A stretch of DNA of 64,000 bases from Chryseobacterium sp. MA9 (GCF_024399315.1 NZ_CP075170.1:3038001-3102000), one strand, 5' to 3'; positions 44,924 to 56,874 are shown, counted from the first letter of the stretch. The notes: generated from the letters alone by a model not told the origin. Numbers and translations: made by a program.

Positions 44924-47149
44924 ATGAAAAAAACGATTTTCGCTTTATCTTTATTAGGCTCTGTTTTTGTTTTCTCGCAGGAGAAAAGTAATAAACCTCA
45001 GGAAAAACAAATTGAAGGGGTAGTTATCACCAAAACTAAAAAAGCCGTTGAACAAAAAGCAGACCGTACTATTTTTGACTTTTCCGAACAGCCTCAGCTG
45101 AACAACGGGAACGTTTTGGAGGGAATTAAAAAACTTCCGGGACTTGTATCTACCGACATCGCAGGAATGATGTATCAGGGAAAAATGCTTGAAGTATACC
45201 TGAATGGGAGACCTTTGAACATCACATCCAATGAATTAAACTCCTTCCTTGAAGGAATGCCTGCCAATTCTGTAGAAAGAATTGAGGTAATCACACAGCC
45301 CGGTGCTGAATTTCCGGCTACTTCCGGAGGTGCCATCATGAATATTATTACCAACAAAAACGCCAATAAATATTTAACCGCTACGTATTCGGGGAACTAT
45401 TCTTTCACGAATTATGATAAATACAGAAACAGAACGACCAATTCTGTTAATTTAAATGCAAGGAATAAATATTTCGGATGGCAGCTGAACGTAGGTCAAA
45501 ATTACCGTGAAAGTATGCTGAATGGTCAGCAGGATGAACTTTTAACGAGTCATACCGACAGATATGGACGCGGATATTTTGCAAAATCTGGATTAACTTT
45601 TGACTTGGGTCAGGACAGATTATTATTAAACTACGATATTTATCACAATAATAATGACAATTATACTTTAAGTAACGGTCATGGAGATTTACCTTTTCAG
45701 AATAATCCAAAAGATTTAAGAGAAGCTTTTTATACGTCTTCGGATGTTGCCCACACCAATAGCCTGAGACAGGAAGCCGTGGTAACATATCAGAAACGTT
45801 TTGCTGACAAATCTCAAAAACTGGACTTCCAGCTTGGGTATACAAGATCAGACAGTAAATTTGCACAGGATAATTTCTTTCAGAACGGTAATTTTGCAGC
45901 AGCACCTTATTTACCTATTAACAGCCCTACCAATGGTTTGAAAGATATTCTGAACAATAAATCGGTGATGAATATTGCCAATTTCAAAGTAGATTATGCC
46001 CAGCCTATCAAGCTTCTTGATGGCGGAAAAGTGAGCTTTGGAGGATTGTACGAAAAACAGGATTATGATACGGAAAGTTTTGGACTAACCAATCTTGAAT
46101 ATCAGAGACAAACGGCATCTACGTATTTGGAGTTTCAGGCAAAATTGAAAAAATTTGACTTCACATTGGGTTCCCGTGCTGAGAACTATGACATTTCAGG
46201 GGTAACAAGGTATTTTGATAAAGATGCAAAATTGGTAGAGGCTAATTTGATTCCTTTCAATAAGTTTAAATTTTTCCCGAACGCGAGTATACAGTATAAT
46301 ATGATGAATCAGGTTTATATTGCTGCGAATTATAACAGAAAAATCAGCTTACCAAGTATTTCTGCCCTGAACCCGAATAACGTGACGTTCTCCGGACCAA
46401 GTACGGAAGTAAATGGTAACCCTAATCTACAGCCTACTATTTTTGATAATTATGAATTGAAAATTTCGGCTTTTGATTATGCATTTATCGGATACAGCGT
46501 AAGTTCGGCAAGCAATCAGGTGGCACAGATCATCCGAAAAGACGGAAGAAAACTTTACAACGAGCAGGTGAATATTTCGAATATGAAAATTCATAACTTT
46601 AACGTGGGTCTGCCGGTTCCTTTCATGATTTTCAGCAAGCCTTTGAGCGAAATCATGAAGTTTGATTTCAATCCTGATAAAATTAACTTCATGTACTTAT
46701 ATGCCGGTTATCAGAAACATGAAATCGACAATCTGAATAATAAAGGGTTCTGGATTTTCAATATTATGACTCAGATTCTTTTGCCTAAAGACATCAAAAT
46801 GACAGCCAATTACAGCTATCTGACTCCAAAGGCAGGATATTTCTACTTCACGGCAGAAAAACCGTTCAACAACTCTCTGGATATTACGTTAACAAAGAAG
46901 TTTATGAACAACCGTCTGACGCTTTCTGTTTTTGCGAATGATATTTTCAACGGACAGATGATGCAGGTACGTTCTAATCCACCATCAGGAACTCCGGTAA
47001 TGATCAGCAGCAAGTATGACACGAGAAATTTCGGATTTTCTATCAACTATAAAATTCCGACAAGAAATAAGCTGGCGAAAGAGGATCCGAATATCCTTAA
47101 CCAGACTAAAAAAGAAGATAATGGAGGTGTTATGCAGCAGGCACAATAA
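44924..47149 (+). CDS. Outer-membrane beta-barrel receptor, paralogue
   Basis: A 741-residue paralogue of the preceding gene's product. It has a signal peptide (SVFVFSQ), a plug-like domain with ADRTIFDFSEQPQLNNGNVL, LEVYLNGRPLNITSNEL and ERIEVITQPGAEFPATSGG, and an OMP_b-brl_3-type barrel. The last 40 residues (NKLAKEDPNILNQTKK and onward) form a charged tail past the barrel, so the usual terminal aromatic may lie earlier. It is about 130 nt downstream of the first receptor and ends at a strong terminator. Cargo unknown. Confidence 0.85.
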   Translation: MKKTIFALSLLGSVFVFSQEKSNKPQEKQIEGVVITKTKKAVEQKADRTIFDFSEQPQLNNGNVLEGIKKLPGLVSTDIAGMMYQGKMLEVYLNGRPLNITSNELNSFLEGMPANSVERIEVITQPGAEFPATSGGAIMNIITNKNANKYLTATYSGNYSFTNYDKYRNRTTNSVNLNARNKYFGWQLNVGQNYRESMLNGQQDELLTSHTDRYGRGYFAKSGLTFDLGQDRLLLNYDIYHNNNDNYTLSNGHGDLPFQNNPKDLREAFYTSSDVAHTNSLRQEAVVTYQKRFADKSQKLDFQLGYTRSDSKFAQDNFFQNGNFAAAPYLPINSPTNGLKDILNNKSVMNIANFKVDYAQPIKLLDGGKVSFGGLYEKQDYDTESFGLTNLEYQRQTASTYLEFQAKLKKFDFTLGSRAENYDISGVTRYFDKDAKLVEANLIPFNKFKFFPNASIQYNMMNQVYIAANYNRKISLPSISALNPNNVTFSGPSTEVNGNPNLQPTIFDNYELKISAFDYAFIGYSVSSASNQVAQIIRKDGRKLYNEQVNISNMKIHNFNVGLPVPFMIFSKPLSEIMKFDFNPDKINFMYLYAGYQKHEIDNLNNKGFWIFNIMTQILLPKDIKMTANYSYLTPKAGYFYFTAEKPFNNSLDITLTKKFMNNRLTLSVFANDIFNGQMMQVRSNPPSGTPVMISSKYDTRNFGFSINYKIPTRNKLAKEDPNILNQTKKEDNGGVMQQAQ

Positions 47150-47164
47150 TTCTTAAGATAAATA

Positions 47165-47199
47165 AAAGAGGCAGTAATTATTTTTACTGCCTCTTTCTA
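47165..47199 (+). terminator. Terminator of the receptor pair
   Basis: A 13-bp perfect stem (AAAGAGGCAGTAA and TTACTGCCTCTTT) with a 6-nt loop and T-rich end, about 16 nt after the stop. Confidence 0.88.
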
Positions 47200-47252
47200 T
47201 AGATATTGAAGTAGTGTTATTTGTGAAAATATTTGTGATATTAGTGTTTACA

Positions 47253-47960
47253 TTAAAAATCTATCGTCTGAAATCTCCAGTTCAGCGTGTCTACCAATGT
47301 CAACTGATTGACACTTACCGGAAGATCCGTGATAATTTTTAAAATCTGAAGAGCCATCATACTGCCTATTATTCCGGGAAGAGCCCCCAATACGCCAAGG
47401 CTGTCACAATCCGGTATATTTTCATCAAAAGGAGGCTCCGGGAAAATATCTCTCAGGTTTTTACTTCCGTTATGATTAAACACAGAAACCTGTCCTGAAA
47501 ACCCTAAAATACTTCCATAAACCAAAGTTTTTTTCAGTTTCACGCAGGTATCATTCACCAGATATCTTGTGAAAAAATTGTCAGAGCCGTCAACAATAAG
47601 ATCATATTGAGAAATGATTTCTTCGGCATTATTCTCATTGATTTTTTCCTCAATTCCTATCAATTTAACCTGATGATTAAGTTCTTTTACAAATGTTTCT
47701 GCGCTTTTCACTTTGGATAATCCTACCCTATTTTCAGTATGAATGATCTGCCGGTTCAAATTATGAAGCTCAACCTCATCAAAATCTGCAACGCCTAAGA
47801 TTCCTACTCCTGCAGCGGCCAGGTATTGTATAACCGGACTTCCCAAGCCTCCTGCACCTACGATAAGAACTTTGGAAGAACTTATTTTCTTTTGTCCCTC
47901 TAATCCTATTTCTTCGATAAATATCTGCCGGCTGTATCGTGAAAAATGATCTTCTTTCAT
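47253..47960 (-). CDS. thiF: ThiF/MoeB-type adenylyltransferase
   Basis: A 235-residue E1-like enzyme that adenylates the C-terminal Gly-Gly of ThiS for sulfur transfer. The nucleotide motif VGAGGLGSP is at 34-42, with the DFDEVELHNLNRQ catalytic stretch following. Cys185 in PDCDSLGVLG matches the cysteine that forms the acyl persulfide in E. coli ThiF. The usual CxxC zinc pair just before it is absent (NLRDIFPEP instead), so the metal site is lost. It is the last gene of the thiamin operon, 142 nt after thiH. Confidence 0.9.
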   Translation of the reverse strand: MKEDHFSRYSRQIFIEEIGLEGQKKISSSKVLIVGAGGLGSPVIQYLAAAGVGILGVADFDEVELHNLNRQIIHTENRVGLSKVKSAETFVKELNHQVKLIGIEEKINENNAEEIISQYDLIVDGSDNFFTRYLVNDTCVKLKKTLVYGSILGFSGQVSVFNHNGSKNLRDIFPEPPFDENIPDCDSLGVLGALPGIIGSMMALQILKIITDLPVSVNQLTLVDTLNWRFQTIDF

Positions 47961-48040
47961 AATTATTATTGAGCCATTAAGATTCTTTAAGTTTACAAGG
48001 AAAATTAAGTTGAGCTTCGCTTTAAAAAGATGCTATCTTA

Positions 48041-48057
48041 AAAAATCTTCGATTTTT
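48041..48057 (-). terminator. Weak hairpin between thiH and thiF
   Basis: AAAAATC and GATTTTT form an AT-rich 7-bp stem with a TTC loop and a T run on the minus strand. It lies in the 142-nt gap before thiF. It may lower thiF expression relative to the rest of the operon, but the stem is weak. Confidence 0.35.
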
Positions 48058-48102
48058 CTTAATTAACTTTACCTCTTCTAAGTTCTTAATGGTTTAAAAA
48101 TT

Positions 48103-49221
48103 TTAAAATCCACTATAAACAGAGTCCCAGTCTTTCATCACAGGATCGTAGCCTGCTTTTTTGATCATGAGTCTGATTTCATCCATACTTCGTTCGTCAC
48201 TGGTTTCAAACTGTTCCAGAGATTCTTTATCTACAGCATAACCTCCCGGGTTTGTTTTTGATCCTGCGCTCATTGCTGTTGCTCCCAGAGACACTATATT
48301 ATTCCTGAATACTTCATTTTCTCTTGTAGAAATGGAGATTTCAAGGTCTTCATTCCAGATTCTGTAGGCACAGATCAACTGAAGAAGGTCTTTGTCTTCC
48401 ATGCTAAAATTAGGTTCAATAATTCCTTCAGCAGGTCTGAGCCTTGGAAAGGAAACAGAAAACTTGCTTTTCCAGTATTGTTTCTGAAGGTAATCTATAT
48501 GTAGTGCGTTGAAAAAACTATCAACTCTCCAATCTTCAAGCCCAAGGAGAACTCCGAGTCCTATTTTATGAATTCCAGCTCGTCCTATTCTGTCCGGAGT
48601 CTCCAGGCGAAAATGAAAATTTGATTTTTTCCCTTTCGGATGGTATTCTCTGTAGACATCCTGATGATAGGTTTCCTGATACACCAAAACGGAATGTACT
48701 CCTTCTTCATGAAGTAACTTGTACTCTTCTTCCATTAATGGCTGAACTTCAATGGAAATATTGGAAAAATGAGGTTTTAACTTACGGACAGCATTCTGGA
48801 AATAAGGGACTCCCACTATTTTATTGGCTTCACCACTTACCAGCAATACATGATTCACTCCCATTGATTTCAGAACAGATGCTTCAATCATCAGCTCCAT
48901 ATCAGAAAGGGTTTTCCTTTTCAGGTTATTATCGAGACTGAAGCCGCAATAGGTACAGATATTCTGACATTCATTACTGAGATACAGCGGAGCATACAAC
49001 TGAATGGTTTTTCCAAATCGTTTTTGGGTAAGCATCTGCGTCATTCTTGCCATCAGTTCCAGTTCATGAGAAGCGGCTGGTGACAGGAGATTCAGAAAAT
49101 CATCAAGGGTTTTATTCTTTTTCTGAAGACTGTATTTTACATCAGCCAGACTTACTTTTTCAAGCTTATTTTTTACCTCATCCCATCGGTAGTTTTCAAA
49201 AACATCTTTAAAGCTTTTCAT
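48103..49221 (-). CDS. thiH: Tyrosine lyase, radical SAM (2-iminoacetate synthase)
   Basis: A 372-residue radical SAM enzyme that cleaves tyrosine to dehydroglycine for the thiazole. The [4Fe-4S] motif CQNICTYC is at Cys85, Cys89 and Cys92. A C-terminal thiamin-type region (LRPAEG, SAGSKTNPGGY) matches ThiH. This is the tyrosine route; no glycine oxidase ThiO is present. It follows thiG by 9 nt. Confidence 0.95.
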   Translation of the reverse strand: MKSFKDVFENYRWDEVKNKLEKVSLADVKYSLQKKNKTLDDFLNLLSPAASHELELMARMTQMLTQKRFGKTIQLYAPLYLSNECQNICTYCGFSLDNNLKRKTLSDMELMIEASVLKSMGVNHVLLVSGEANKIVGVPYFQNAVRKLKPHFSNISIEVQPLMEEEYKLLHEEGVHSVLVYQETYHQDVYREYHPKGKKSNFHFRLETPDRIGRAGIHKIGLGVLLGLEDWRVDSFFNALHIDYLQKQYWKSKFSVSFPRLRPAEGIIEPNFSMEDKDLLQLICAYRIWNEDLEISISTRENEVFRNNIVSLGATAMSAGSKTNPGGYAVDKESLEQFETSDERSMDEIRLMIKKAGYDPVMKDWDSVYSGF

Positions 49222-49230
49222 GAGTCTGAT

Positions 49231-50007
49231 TTATTCAAATAAAAACGAAGTAAGTGGACTTGAAGCTTCAGCATGGTTAGCAATGGCTCCCAATTCAGAT
49301 TCAAAGGCTCTTCTTCCAGCAATTACGCCTTCTTTAAAAGCTAAAGCCATATTCAAAGGATTTCCGGCAACGGCAATGGCTGTATTCACCAAAACAGCAT
49401 CTGCTCCCATTTCCATTGCTTTTGCAGCATCTGATGGCGCCCCGATTCCTGCATCTACCACGACAGGAACATTACTCTGGCTGATGATTATTTCCAAAAA
49501 GTCCTGTGTTCTTAATCCTTTATTGGTTCCAATAGGTGCTCCCAAAGGCATTACTACAGCTGTTCCGGCATCTTCAAGACGTTTGCACAAAACAGGATCT
49601 GCATGAATGTAAGGCATTACAATAAATCCTAATTTCGCCAATTCTTCAGTGGCATATAAGGTTTCAATAGGGTCCGGCAGTAAATATTTCGGGTCCGGAT
49701 GAATTTCCAGTTTTACCCAGTTCGTTTCCAGCGCTTCTCTGGCCAATTGTGCGGCTAATACCGCTTCTTTGGCAGTTCTTGCGCCGGAGGTATTTGGTAG
49801 AAGATGAACATTGGTTTCTTTTAATGAATCAAGCAGATCGTCTTCGTTAGATTGGGCATCAATTCTTTTTAGCGCCATTGTTACCATATTGGTTTCGGAT
49901 GCGATAACAGACTGTACCATATCTCTCAGGCTACCGAATTTTCCTGTTCCTAAAAACAGTCTTGATTCAAAAATTCTTCCTGCTATTTCTAATTTCTGAT
50001 TGTTCAT
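49231..50007 (-). CDS. thiG: Thiazole synthase
   Basis: A 258-residue TIM-barrel enzyme that joins dehydroglycine, deoxyxylulose phosphate and ThiS-thiocarboxylate to the thiazole. It starts with [16 protein letters not shown]. The Schiff-base lysine is in [16 protein letters not shown], and the phosphate-binding loop in [19 protein letters not shown]. Its start overlaps the thiE stop by 4 nt. Confidence 0.96.
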   Translation of the reverse strand: MNNQKLEIAGRIFESRLFLGTGKFGSLRDMVQSVIASETNMVTMALKRIDAQSNEDDLLDSLKETNVHLLPNTSGARTAKEAVLAAQLAREALETNWVKLEIHPDPKYLLPDPIETLYATEELAKLGFIVMPYIHADPVLCKRLEDAGTAVVMPLGAPIGTNKGLRTQDFLEIIISQSNVPVVVDAGIGAPSDAAKAMEMGADAVLVNTAIAVAGNPLNMALAFKEGVIAGRRAFESELGAIANHAEASSPLTSFLFE

Positions 50008-50618
50008 ATCATTACTTTTTTTAGTTCATTAATAATAGTCGGCTGCTTTGTAATGAGCCCGGATACGGCAACACCATAAATTCCGATCTCCTGTAACGGC
50101 AAAATATCTTCAAGAGTAACGCTTCCGATTGCAAATATTCTGGGAATGTCTATTGATTTTTCTCTTAATCCATCAATGATATACTGATATCCTTCAAACC
50201 CAAGAACCGGGCTTAGTTTTTCTTTGGTTGTAGTAAACCTCAATGGTCCCAAACCAATATAATCACAAGATTCTTTGATTCTCTGGATGACATCTGAAAG
50301 GGTATTAGCCGTTCCTCCAATAATTTTATTTTCGCCTAAGATCAATCTTGCTTCTTCGATAGTGCTGTCGTTTAATCCTAAATGTACCCCGTCAGCATCT
50401 ATTTCTTTGGCTATTTGTACATGATCATTGATAATACAAACCGACTGATATTCTGAACAAAGTTGTTTTGAAACTTCACAAAGGCTGATTAATTCATTTT
50501 CAGGTGCATTTTTCCATCGAACCTGCACCCATTTGATCCCGTTATCAAGGGCTTTACGGATACAAAGTTCCTGTTCCTGTTGGGTATTTCCCTGTGATAT
50601 GTATTGTAATTTTTCCAT
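50004..50618 (-). CDS. thiE: Thiamin phosphate synthase
   Basis: A 204-residue TIM-barrel enzyme coupling HMP-PP and thiazole phosphate. Conserved family segments are [44 protein letters not shown] and [12 protein letters not shown]. All substrate-binding motifs look intact, unlike in the paralogue encoded two genes upstream. It is followed directly by thiG and preceded by thiD with a 5-nt gap. Confidence 0.93.
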   Translation of the reverse strand: MEKLQYISQGNTQQEQELCIRKALDNGIKWVQVRWKNAPENELISLCEVSKQLCSEYQSVCIINDHVQIAKEIDADGVHLGLNDSTIEEARLILGENKIIGGTANTLSDVIQRIKESCDYIGLGPLRFTTTKEKLSPVLGFEGYQYIIDGLREKSIDIPRIFAIGSVTLEDILPLQEIGIYGVAVSGLITKQPTIINELKKVMI

Positions 50619-50623
50619 GTTTA

Positions 50624-51336
50624 CTATGAATGTGTTCCCAGTAAAGAGGGATTGCTTTTTAAAAATTTTTCGATGTATAATTTCCCATTTCTACAGGCGG
50701 TTTCCCTATTTTGACCTTTGGCGAGTTCTGCTGTAATTGCTGATGATAAAACACAGCCGGAACCATGTTTAGGAAAATATATGGTATTGTCCTCAGTGGG
50801 AACTAAAAGAGTTTCTTTTCCGTTTTCAACTAAAATATCTGTTCCTAAATGATCTTCTCTGTGCCCACCTTTAATTAGCAATGCACATTTATTGGTATCT
50901 GGTAAAAGATTATTTTCTTTTAAAACACCATATTCATTATAATTGGGAGTTATTAAACTGAGTTGATTAACCGTACTTTTTAATTGATGAAGTGTTTCAG
51001 TATCAAAAAAAGAGAATTCAGAAGTACTTTTCAGAACAGGATCCCAAACGATTTTCACTTCAGGATTTGCTTTCTTTAATGTTTCTATAATCTTATTCAA
51101 AAATTCTGCATCCTTTACAATTCCGATTTTCACGGCTAAAATGAGATAATTTTCCATCAGCATCTGAATGGCTTCGGTTACTTCATCTATAGGACGCCAT
51201 TCTAAGCTCAGGCATTTGGCAGCGGTTTGCAATGTCAATGCAGTACATACTCCCAGTCCTATTACTTTTGACTGTTCAAAGGTTTTACTATCTGATAACA
51301 GGCCTGCTCCACCACTGGGATCAAAGCCTGCAATAC

Positions 51337-51361
<25 letters not shown>
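50624..51361 (-). CDS. thiD: Hydroxymethylpyrimidine (phosphate) kinase
   Basis: A 245-residue ribokinase-fold enzyme making HMP-PP. It starts ISIAGFDPSGGAGLLSD, the HMP-binding signature, and ends with the ATP/anion motif KHGSGCVLSSAITAEL. Length is slightly short but complete. It overlaps the tenI-like gene end by 25 nt, an unusually long overlap, implying coupled translation. Confidence 0.95.
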
Positions 51362-53756
<2,395 letters not shown>

Positions 53757-53963
53757 TTAACCACCTTGAGTGGCAGTAATGATTAAAACTGAATCGTTGT
53801 TATTAAGGATGGTTTCCGCCCAGACTGACAGGGGAATAATGCGATTGTTGAGAGCTACAGCGATGCCTTTTTTCTTTCCGGGCAGCTCCATAGCCAGTAA
53901 TGCTTCCAGATTTTCGGGAAGTACATCAAATGTTTTTCGGGTGTGGTTGATTATAAGTTCCAT
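53757..53963 (-). CDS. thiS: Sulfur carrier protein ThiS
   Basis: A 68-residue ubiquitin-fold carrier ending in TATQGG. The terminal Gly-Gly is adenylated by ThiF and turned into a thiocarboxylate for thiazole synthesis. It is the first gene of the operon, after the TPP riboswitch. The ATG and the AGGA just before it lie inside a perfect 10-bp hairpin, so initiation appears gated. Confidence 0.92.
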   Translation of the reverse strand: MELIINHTRKTFDVLPENLEALLAMELPGKKKGIAVALNNRIIPLSVWAETILNNNDSVLIITATQGG

Positions 53964-53994
53964 TCCTAATAATTTAAATATACTTTAGGAATGG
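53960..53994 (-). promoter_or_regulatory. Hairpin covering the thiS start codon
   Basis: CCATTCCTAA (53960-53969) and TTAGGAATGG (53985-53994) are perfect complements with a 15-nt AT loop. In the mRNA the 3' arm includes the Shine-Dalgarno-like AGGA and the ATG of thiS, so the stem would block ribosome binding. It lies about 40 nt downstream of the TPP aptamer, as expected of a translational switch. Confidence 0.65.
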
Positions 53995-54033
53995 CTATTA
54001 TTGTACAATAGAATGTACAGCAAAAGTCATCTA

Positions 54034-54110
54034 CTTTTCCCTACGCTGGTATGATCCAGATCAGGTTCAAAGGGTAAAGTCTCAGTCTGTTGATACAGAC
54101 ACCCCTAAAG
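54034..54110 (-). promoter_or_regulatory. TPP riboswitch of the thiamin operon
   Basis: On the minus strand the words GGGGUG, CUGAGA, ACCCUUUGAACCUGAUCUGG, AUACCAGCG and UAGGGA appear in THI-element order. P1 is formed by CUUU (54110-54107) and AAAG near 54037-54034. It controls the eight-gene operon below. Confidence 0.97.
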
Positions 54111-54117
54111 TTGGGAA

Positions 54118-54147
54118 CGAAGTTAGACATTTTTTTAGAATGTGCAA
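54118..54147 (-). promoter_or_regulatory. Candidate promoter of the thiamin operon
   Basis: On the minus strand TTG (54147-54145), 19 nt, then TAACTTCG (54125-54118), one mismatch from TAnnTTTG. The start would lie at the 5' edge of the aptamer. Confidence 0.5.
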
Positions 54148-54207
54148 AATTTTTTGTAATACACTGTTTGAAACCCGATAATGGAATTTGGAAATTATTT
54201 AATCAAA

Positions 54208-54246
54208 AAAAATAGGCTGAAAGTGTAAAACTCCCAGCCTATTTTT
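54208..54246. terminator. Terminator of the rluA-type gene
   Basis: A 12-bp stem (AAAAATAGGCTG and CAGCCTATTTTT) with a 15-nt loop, flanked by A and T runs. It lies just past the pseudouridine synthase stop and before the thiamin operon promoter. Confidence 0.85.
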
Positions 54247-54255
54247 ATTTTTCTC

Positions 54256-54936
54256 TTATTGTTCCTCACAAGCTCTCCAAATCGCATCATTCTGCGGCAC
54301 CGGAGCTGTAATTTCAATATTTTCTTTAGTAACAGGATGAATAAATTCCAGCTTTCTTGCATGAAGATTGATTCCTCCATCAGGATTGGAACGTGGTGCT
54401 CCGTATTTCAGATCACCTTTGATCGGAATTCCTGTTTTAGATAATTGTGCTCTGATCTGATGGTGTCTTCCAGTTTCAAGATCTATTTCAAGAAGCAGGT
54501 AATTATCCAAAGTCTTGATCACGTTATAAGTCAGAATCGCTTCTTTTGCTCCTTCCGTAGCTTTTGGAAAAACAATGGCTTTATTATTCTTTTCGTTTTT
54601 CTTTAAATAGTGTACCAGCCTTTGAGTTTGTGGAATCATTTCTTTTCCTACAACAGCCCAATACGTTTTCTTCACTTCGCGGTTTTTCACCATCTGTGTC
54701 AAACGGGAAAGTGCTTTGGACGTTTTTGCATATATTACCAGTCCTGATGTAGGACGGTCTATACGATGAACCAAGCCGAGAAAAACATTTCCCGGCTTAG
54801 CATCTCTTATTTTTATAAAATTCTTGATGGATTCTAATAGTGATTCATCTCCGGTTTTATCACCCTGTACAAGCTGGCCAACCTTTTTATTAATCACCAG
54901 AAGATGGTTGTCTTCATATATAATCTGCTCCTTCAT
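54256..54936 (-). CDS. RluA-family pseudouridine synthase
   Basis: A 226-residue RNA pseudouridine synthase. The catalytic aspartate is in LVHRIDRPTSGLVIYAKT (HRxD motif), with later motifs LLEIDLETGRHHQIRAQL and GDLKYGA. It lacks an S4 domain, like RluC/RluD relatives truncated to the catalytic core. The rRNA or tRNA site cannot be told. It lies 11 nt downstream of the small membrane protein gene, so likely in the panB transcript. Confidence 0.92.
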   Translation of the reverse strand: MKEQIIYEDNHLLVINKKVGQLVQGDKTGDESLLESIKNFIKIRDAKPGNVFLGLVHRIDRPTSGLVIYAKTSKALSRLTQMVKNREVKKTYWAVVGKEMIPQTQRLVHYLKKNEKNNKAIVFPKATEGAKEAILTYNVIKTLDNYLLLEIDLETGRHHQIRAQLSKTGIPIKGDLKYGAPRSNPDGGINLHARKLEFIHPVTKENIEITAPVPQNDAIWRACEEQ

Positions 54937-54947
54937 ATTTCTTTCGT

Positions 54948-55262
54948 CTATCTTCTTCTATTGGATAAAGAAAGGATAATTCCTGCCAGAAGACCTACAG
55001 TTTTAACGGCTGAAAGTTTTGAACCTTCCGGAATGAATGCACCCAATACACAGATTGCAGCAGCAGCATACATTGCATATACAAAGTTTTTATTGGTAAG
55101 CAGGGGTGCCTGAATAAAGAAGCTCGCTCCTATGAGAACATAAAAGACTTTTCTTGAAAGTAAATGATTGATTTCCGGGGAAAATAAATTAAACCATCCC
55201 ACAGCAAGACAAATCAGTGCTGCGATAGATAATATTCCCTGGATAGATTGTTGATTCTGCAT
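54948..55262 (-). CDS. Small membrane protein, four helices
   Basis: A 104-residue hydrophobic protein with about four transmembrane helices (GILSIAALICLAVGWF, VFYVLIGASFFI, FVYAMYAAAAICVLGAF, VGLLAGIILSL) and a short RRR end. No family is recognised. It lies 3 nt after panB and 11 nt before the pseudouridine synthase gene, in a tight operon. Confidence 0.75.
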   Translation of the reverse strand: MQNQQSIQGILSIAALICLAVGWFNLFSPEINHLLSRKVFYVLIGASFFIQAPLLTNKNFVYAMYAAAAICVLGAFIPEGSKLSAVKTVGLLAGIILSLSNRRR

Positions 55263-55265
55263 GGA

Positions 55266-56081
55266 TTAATAGCTTTCGTTTTCGTTTGGAAACTCTACAT
55301 TCTTCACATCTTTTACATACTGAGCAACAGCTCCAGTAATTTCTGTATAAAGGTCAAGATATCTTCTTAAGAATTTCGGGCTGAAACCTTTGTTCATCCC
55401 TACCATATCATGATAAACCAAAACCTGTCCGTCACAATCTGCTCCGGCCCCGATTCCGATGGTTGGGATAGAAATGCTTTCAGTTACTTTTTTAGCTAAT
55501 TCTGCCGGAATTTTTTCTAATACGATTGAAAAACATCCTAATTCTTCCAAAAGTTGTGCATCAGCAATCAGTTTTTCAGCCTCTGCTTCTTCCTTAGCTC
55601 TTACTTTATATGTTCCGAATTTATAGATAGACTGTGGTGTTAATCCCAAATGTCCCATTACCGGAATTCCGGCATTGATGATCTTTTTGATAGACTTGGA
55701 AATTTCTTTTCCGCCTTCAATTTTCACAGCATGTGCTCCACCTTCCTTCATCATTCTTACCGCAGACTCCAGTGCTTTTTCAGGATTACTCTGATAAGTT
55801 CCGAAAGGTAAATCTGCTACCACCAAAGCTCTATCGGTTCCTCTTACCACACTTTGAGCATGATAGATCATTTGATCCAGCGTAATGGGCAATGTAGTTT
55901 CAAAACCAGCCATTACATTCGCTGCAGAGTCTCCAATCAAAATAGCGTCTACTCCACCTGCATCTACCATCTTTGCTGTGGTAAAATCATAGGCTGTAAG
56001 CATTGTTATTTTTTCCTTGTCGAATTTCATTTTACGCAAGGTTTCAGTCGTAACTTTTTTAATTTCAGAGTGAACAGACAT
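55266..56081 (-). CDS. panB: Ketopantoate hydroxymethyltransferase
   Basis: A 271-residue TIM-barrel enzyme of pantothenate synthesis, adding a hydroxymethyl group from methylene-tetrahydrofolate to 2-oxoisovalerate. Signatures include [36 protein letters not shown] (metal Asp), ADLPFGTYQ and [19 protein letters not shown]. Full length. No panC or panD nearby, so the pathway is scattered. It follows the Crp/Fnr gene with a terminator between. Confidence 0.96.
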   Translation of the reverse strand: MSVHSEIKKVTTETLRKMKFDKEKITMLTAYDFTTAKMVDAGGVDAILIGDSAANVMAGFETTLPITLDQMIYHAQSVVRGTDRALVVADLPFGTYQSNPEKALESAVRMMKEGGAHAVKIEGGKEISKSIKKIINAGIPVMGHLGLTPQSIYKFGTYKVRAKEEAEAEKLIADAQLLEELGCFSIVLEKIPAELAKKVTESISIPTIGIGAGADCDGQVLVYHDMVGMNKGFSPKFLRRYLDLYTEITGAVAQYVKDVKNVEFPNENESY

Positions 56082-56106
56082 AATTTATCTATTTTTAAAA
56101 GTTAAA

Positions 56107-56127
56107 AAGTCGGCCTTGAGCCGACTT
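56107..56127 (-). terminator. Terminator of the Crp/Fnr gene
   Basis: An 8-bp perfect GC-rich stem (AAGTCGGC and GCCGACTT) with a 5-nt loop, T-rich on the minus side. It lies between the Crp/Fnr stop and panB. Confidence 0.85.
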
Positions 56128-56142
56128 AAGTTTTTGTATGAT

Positions 56143-56856
56143 TTATAAAACTACGTGACCGAGTTTCATGAGTTTGTCGTGATTTAAGATCTTGATATTT
56201 CTTCCGTCTACTTCAATGAGACTATCCTGTTTGAATTCTGATATCAGACGGATGGCACTTTCTGTAGCGGTACCGATAATATTGGCAATTTCTTCTCTCG
56301 TTAATGAGATCTTGATAAAGCCTTCAGGATCTACTCCCAATTTCTGTTCCAGAAGCAAAAGAATTTCTGCCAACCTTTCTCTTACCGTTTTCTGAGCAAG
56401 GAAAGTGATGGTGTTGGAAGATTCTCCTAATTCGTATGAGATTTTCTGAAGCATGACGAAAGACAGCTGTGGGTCTACTTCCAGAAGATACATGAAAATA
56501 TCTGCGGGTAAGAAAACACATTCAATATCTGTCATTGCTTCTGCTTTGGCCTGGAAATTTTCCCCACAAAGCAAAGAACGATAGCCGATGATATCCCCTT
56601 CTTTGATAAATCTTAAAATTTGATCTTTCCCGAACGCTCCTGATTTTGAAAGTTTGGCAGCACCTTTTTCCAAAACAAATACTCCCTTCGGAGTTTCACC
56701 ATCCTCGAAAATGGTATCATGTTTCTGAAAACTCAGTTTCTTTTTGCCATTAATGTATTTTTCAAAATCTGCGCTAGAAAGTCTTTCTTTAAATGATTTA
56801 TCATTAAAAACTCTGGCGAACCTCTCTTCAATTGCTATCTGTTGTTCCTGCGGCAT
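56143..56856 (-). CDS. Crp/Fnr-family transcription regulator
   Basis: A 237-residue regulator with an N-terminal cyclic-nucleotide-binding fold (FEDGETPKGVFVLEKGAAKL), a dimerisation helix and a C-terminal winged helix (SLTREEIANIIGTATESAIRLISEF). There is no N-terminal cysteine cluster, so it is not an oxygen-sensing [4Fe-4S] FNR of the E. coli kind, and the typical cAMP-binding RxS motif is not clear. It is divergent from the cbb3 oxidase cluster across 88 nt, so it probably controls it. Only two cysteines (Cys97 region and Cys113 region) are present. Confidence 0.88.
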   Translation of the reverse strand: MPQEQQIAIEERFARVFNDKSFKERLSSADFEKYINGKKKLSFQKHDTIFEDGETPKGVFVLEKGAAKLSKSGAFGKDQILRFIKEGDIIGYRSLLCGENFQAKAEAMTDIECVFLPADIFMYLLEVDPQLSFVMLQKISYELGESSNTITFLAQKTVRERLAEILLLLEQKLGVDPEGFIKISLTREEIANIIGTATESAIRLISEFKQDSLIEVDGRNIKILNHDKLMKLGHVVL

Positions 56857-56874
56857 TTTATATGATATTTATCA

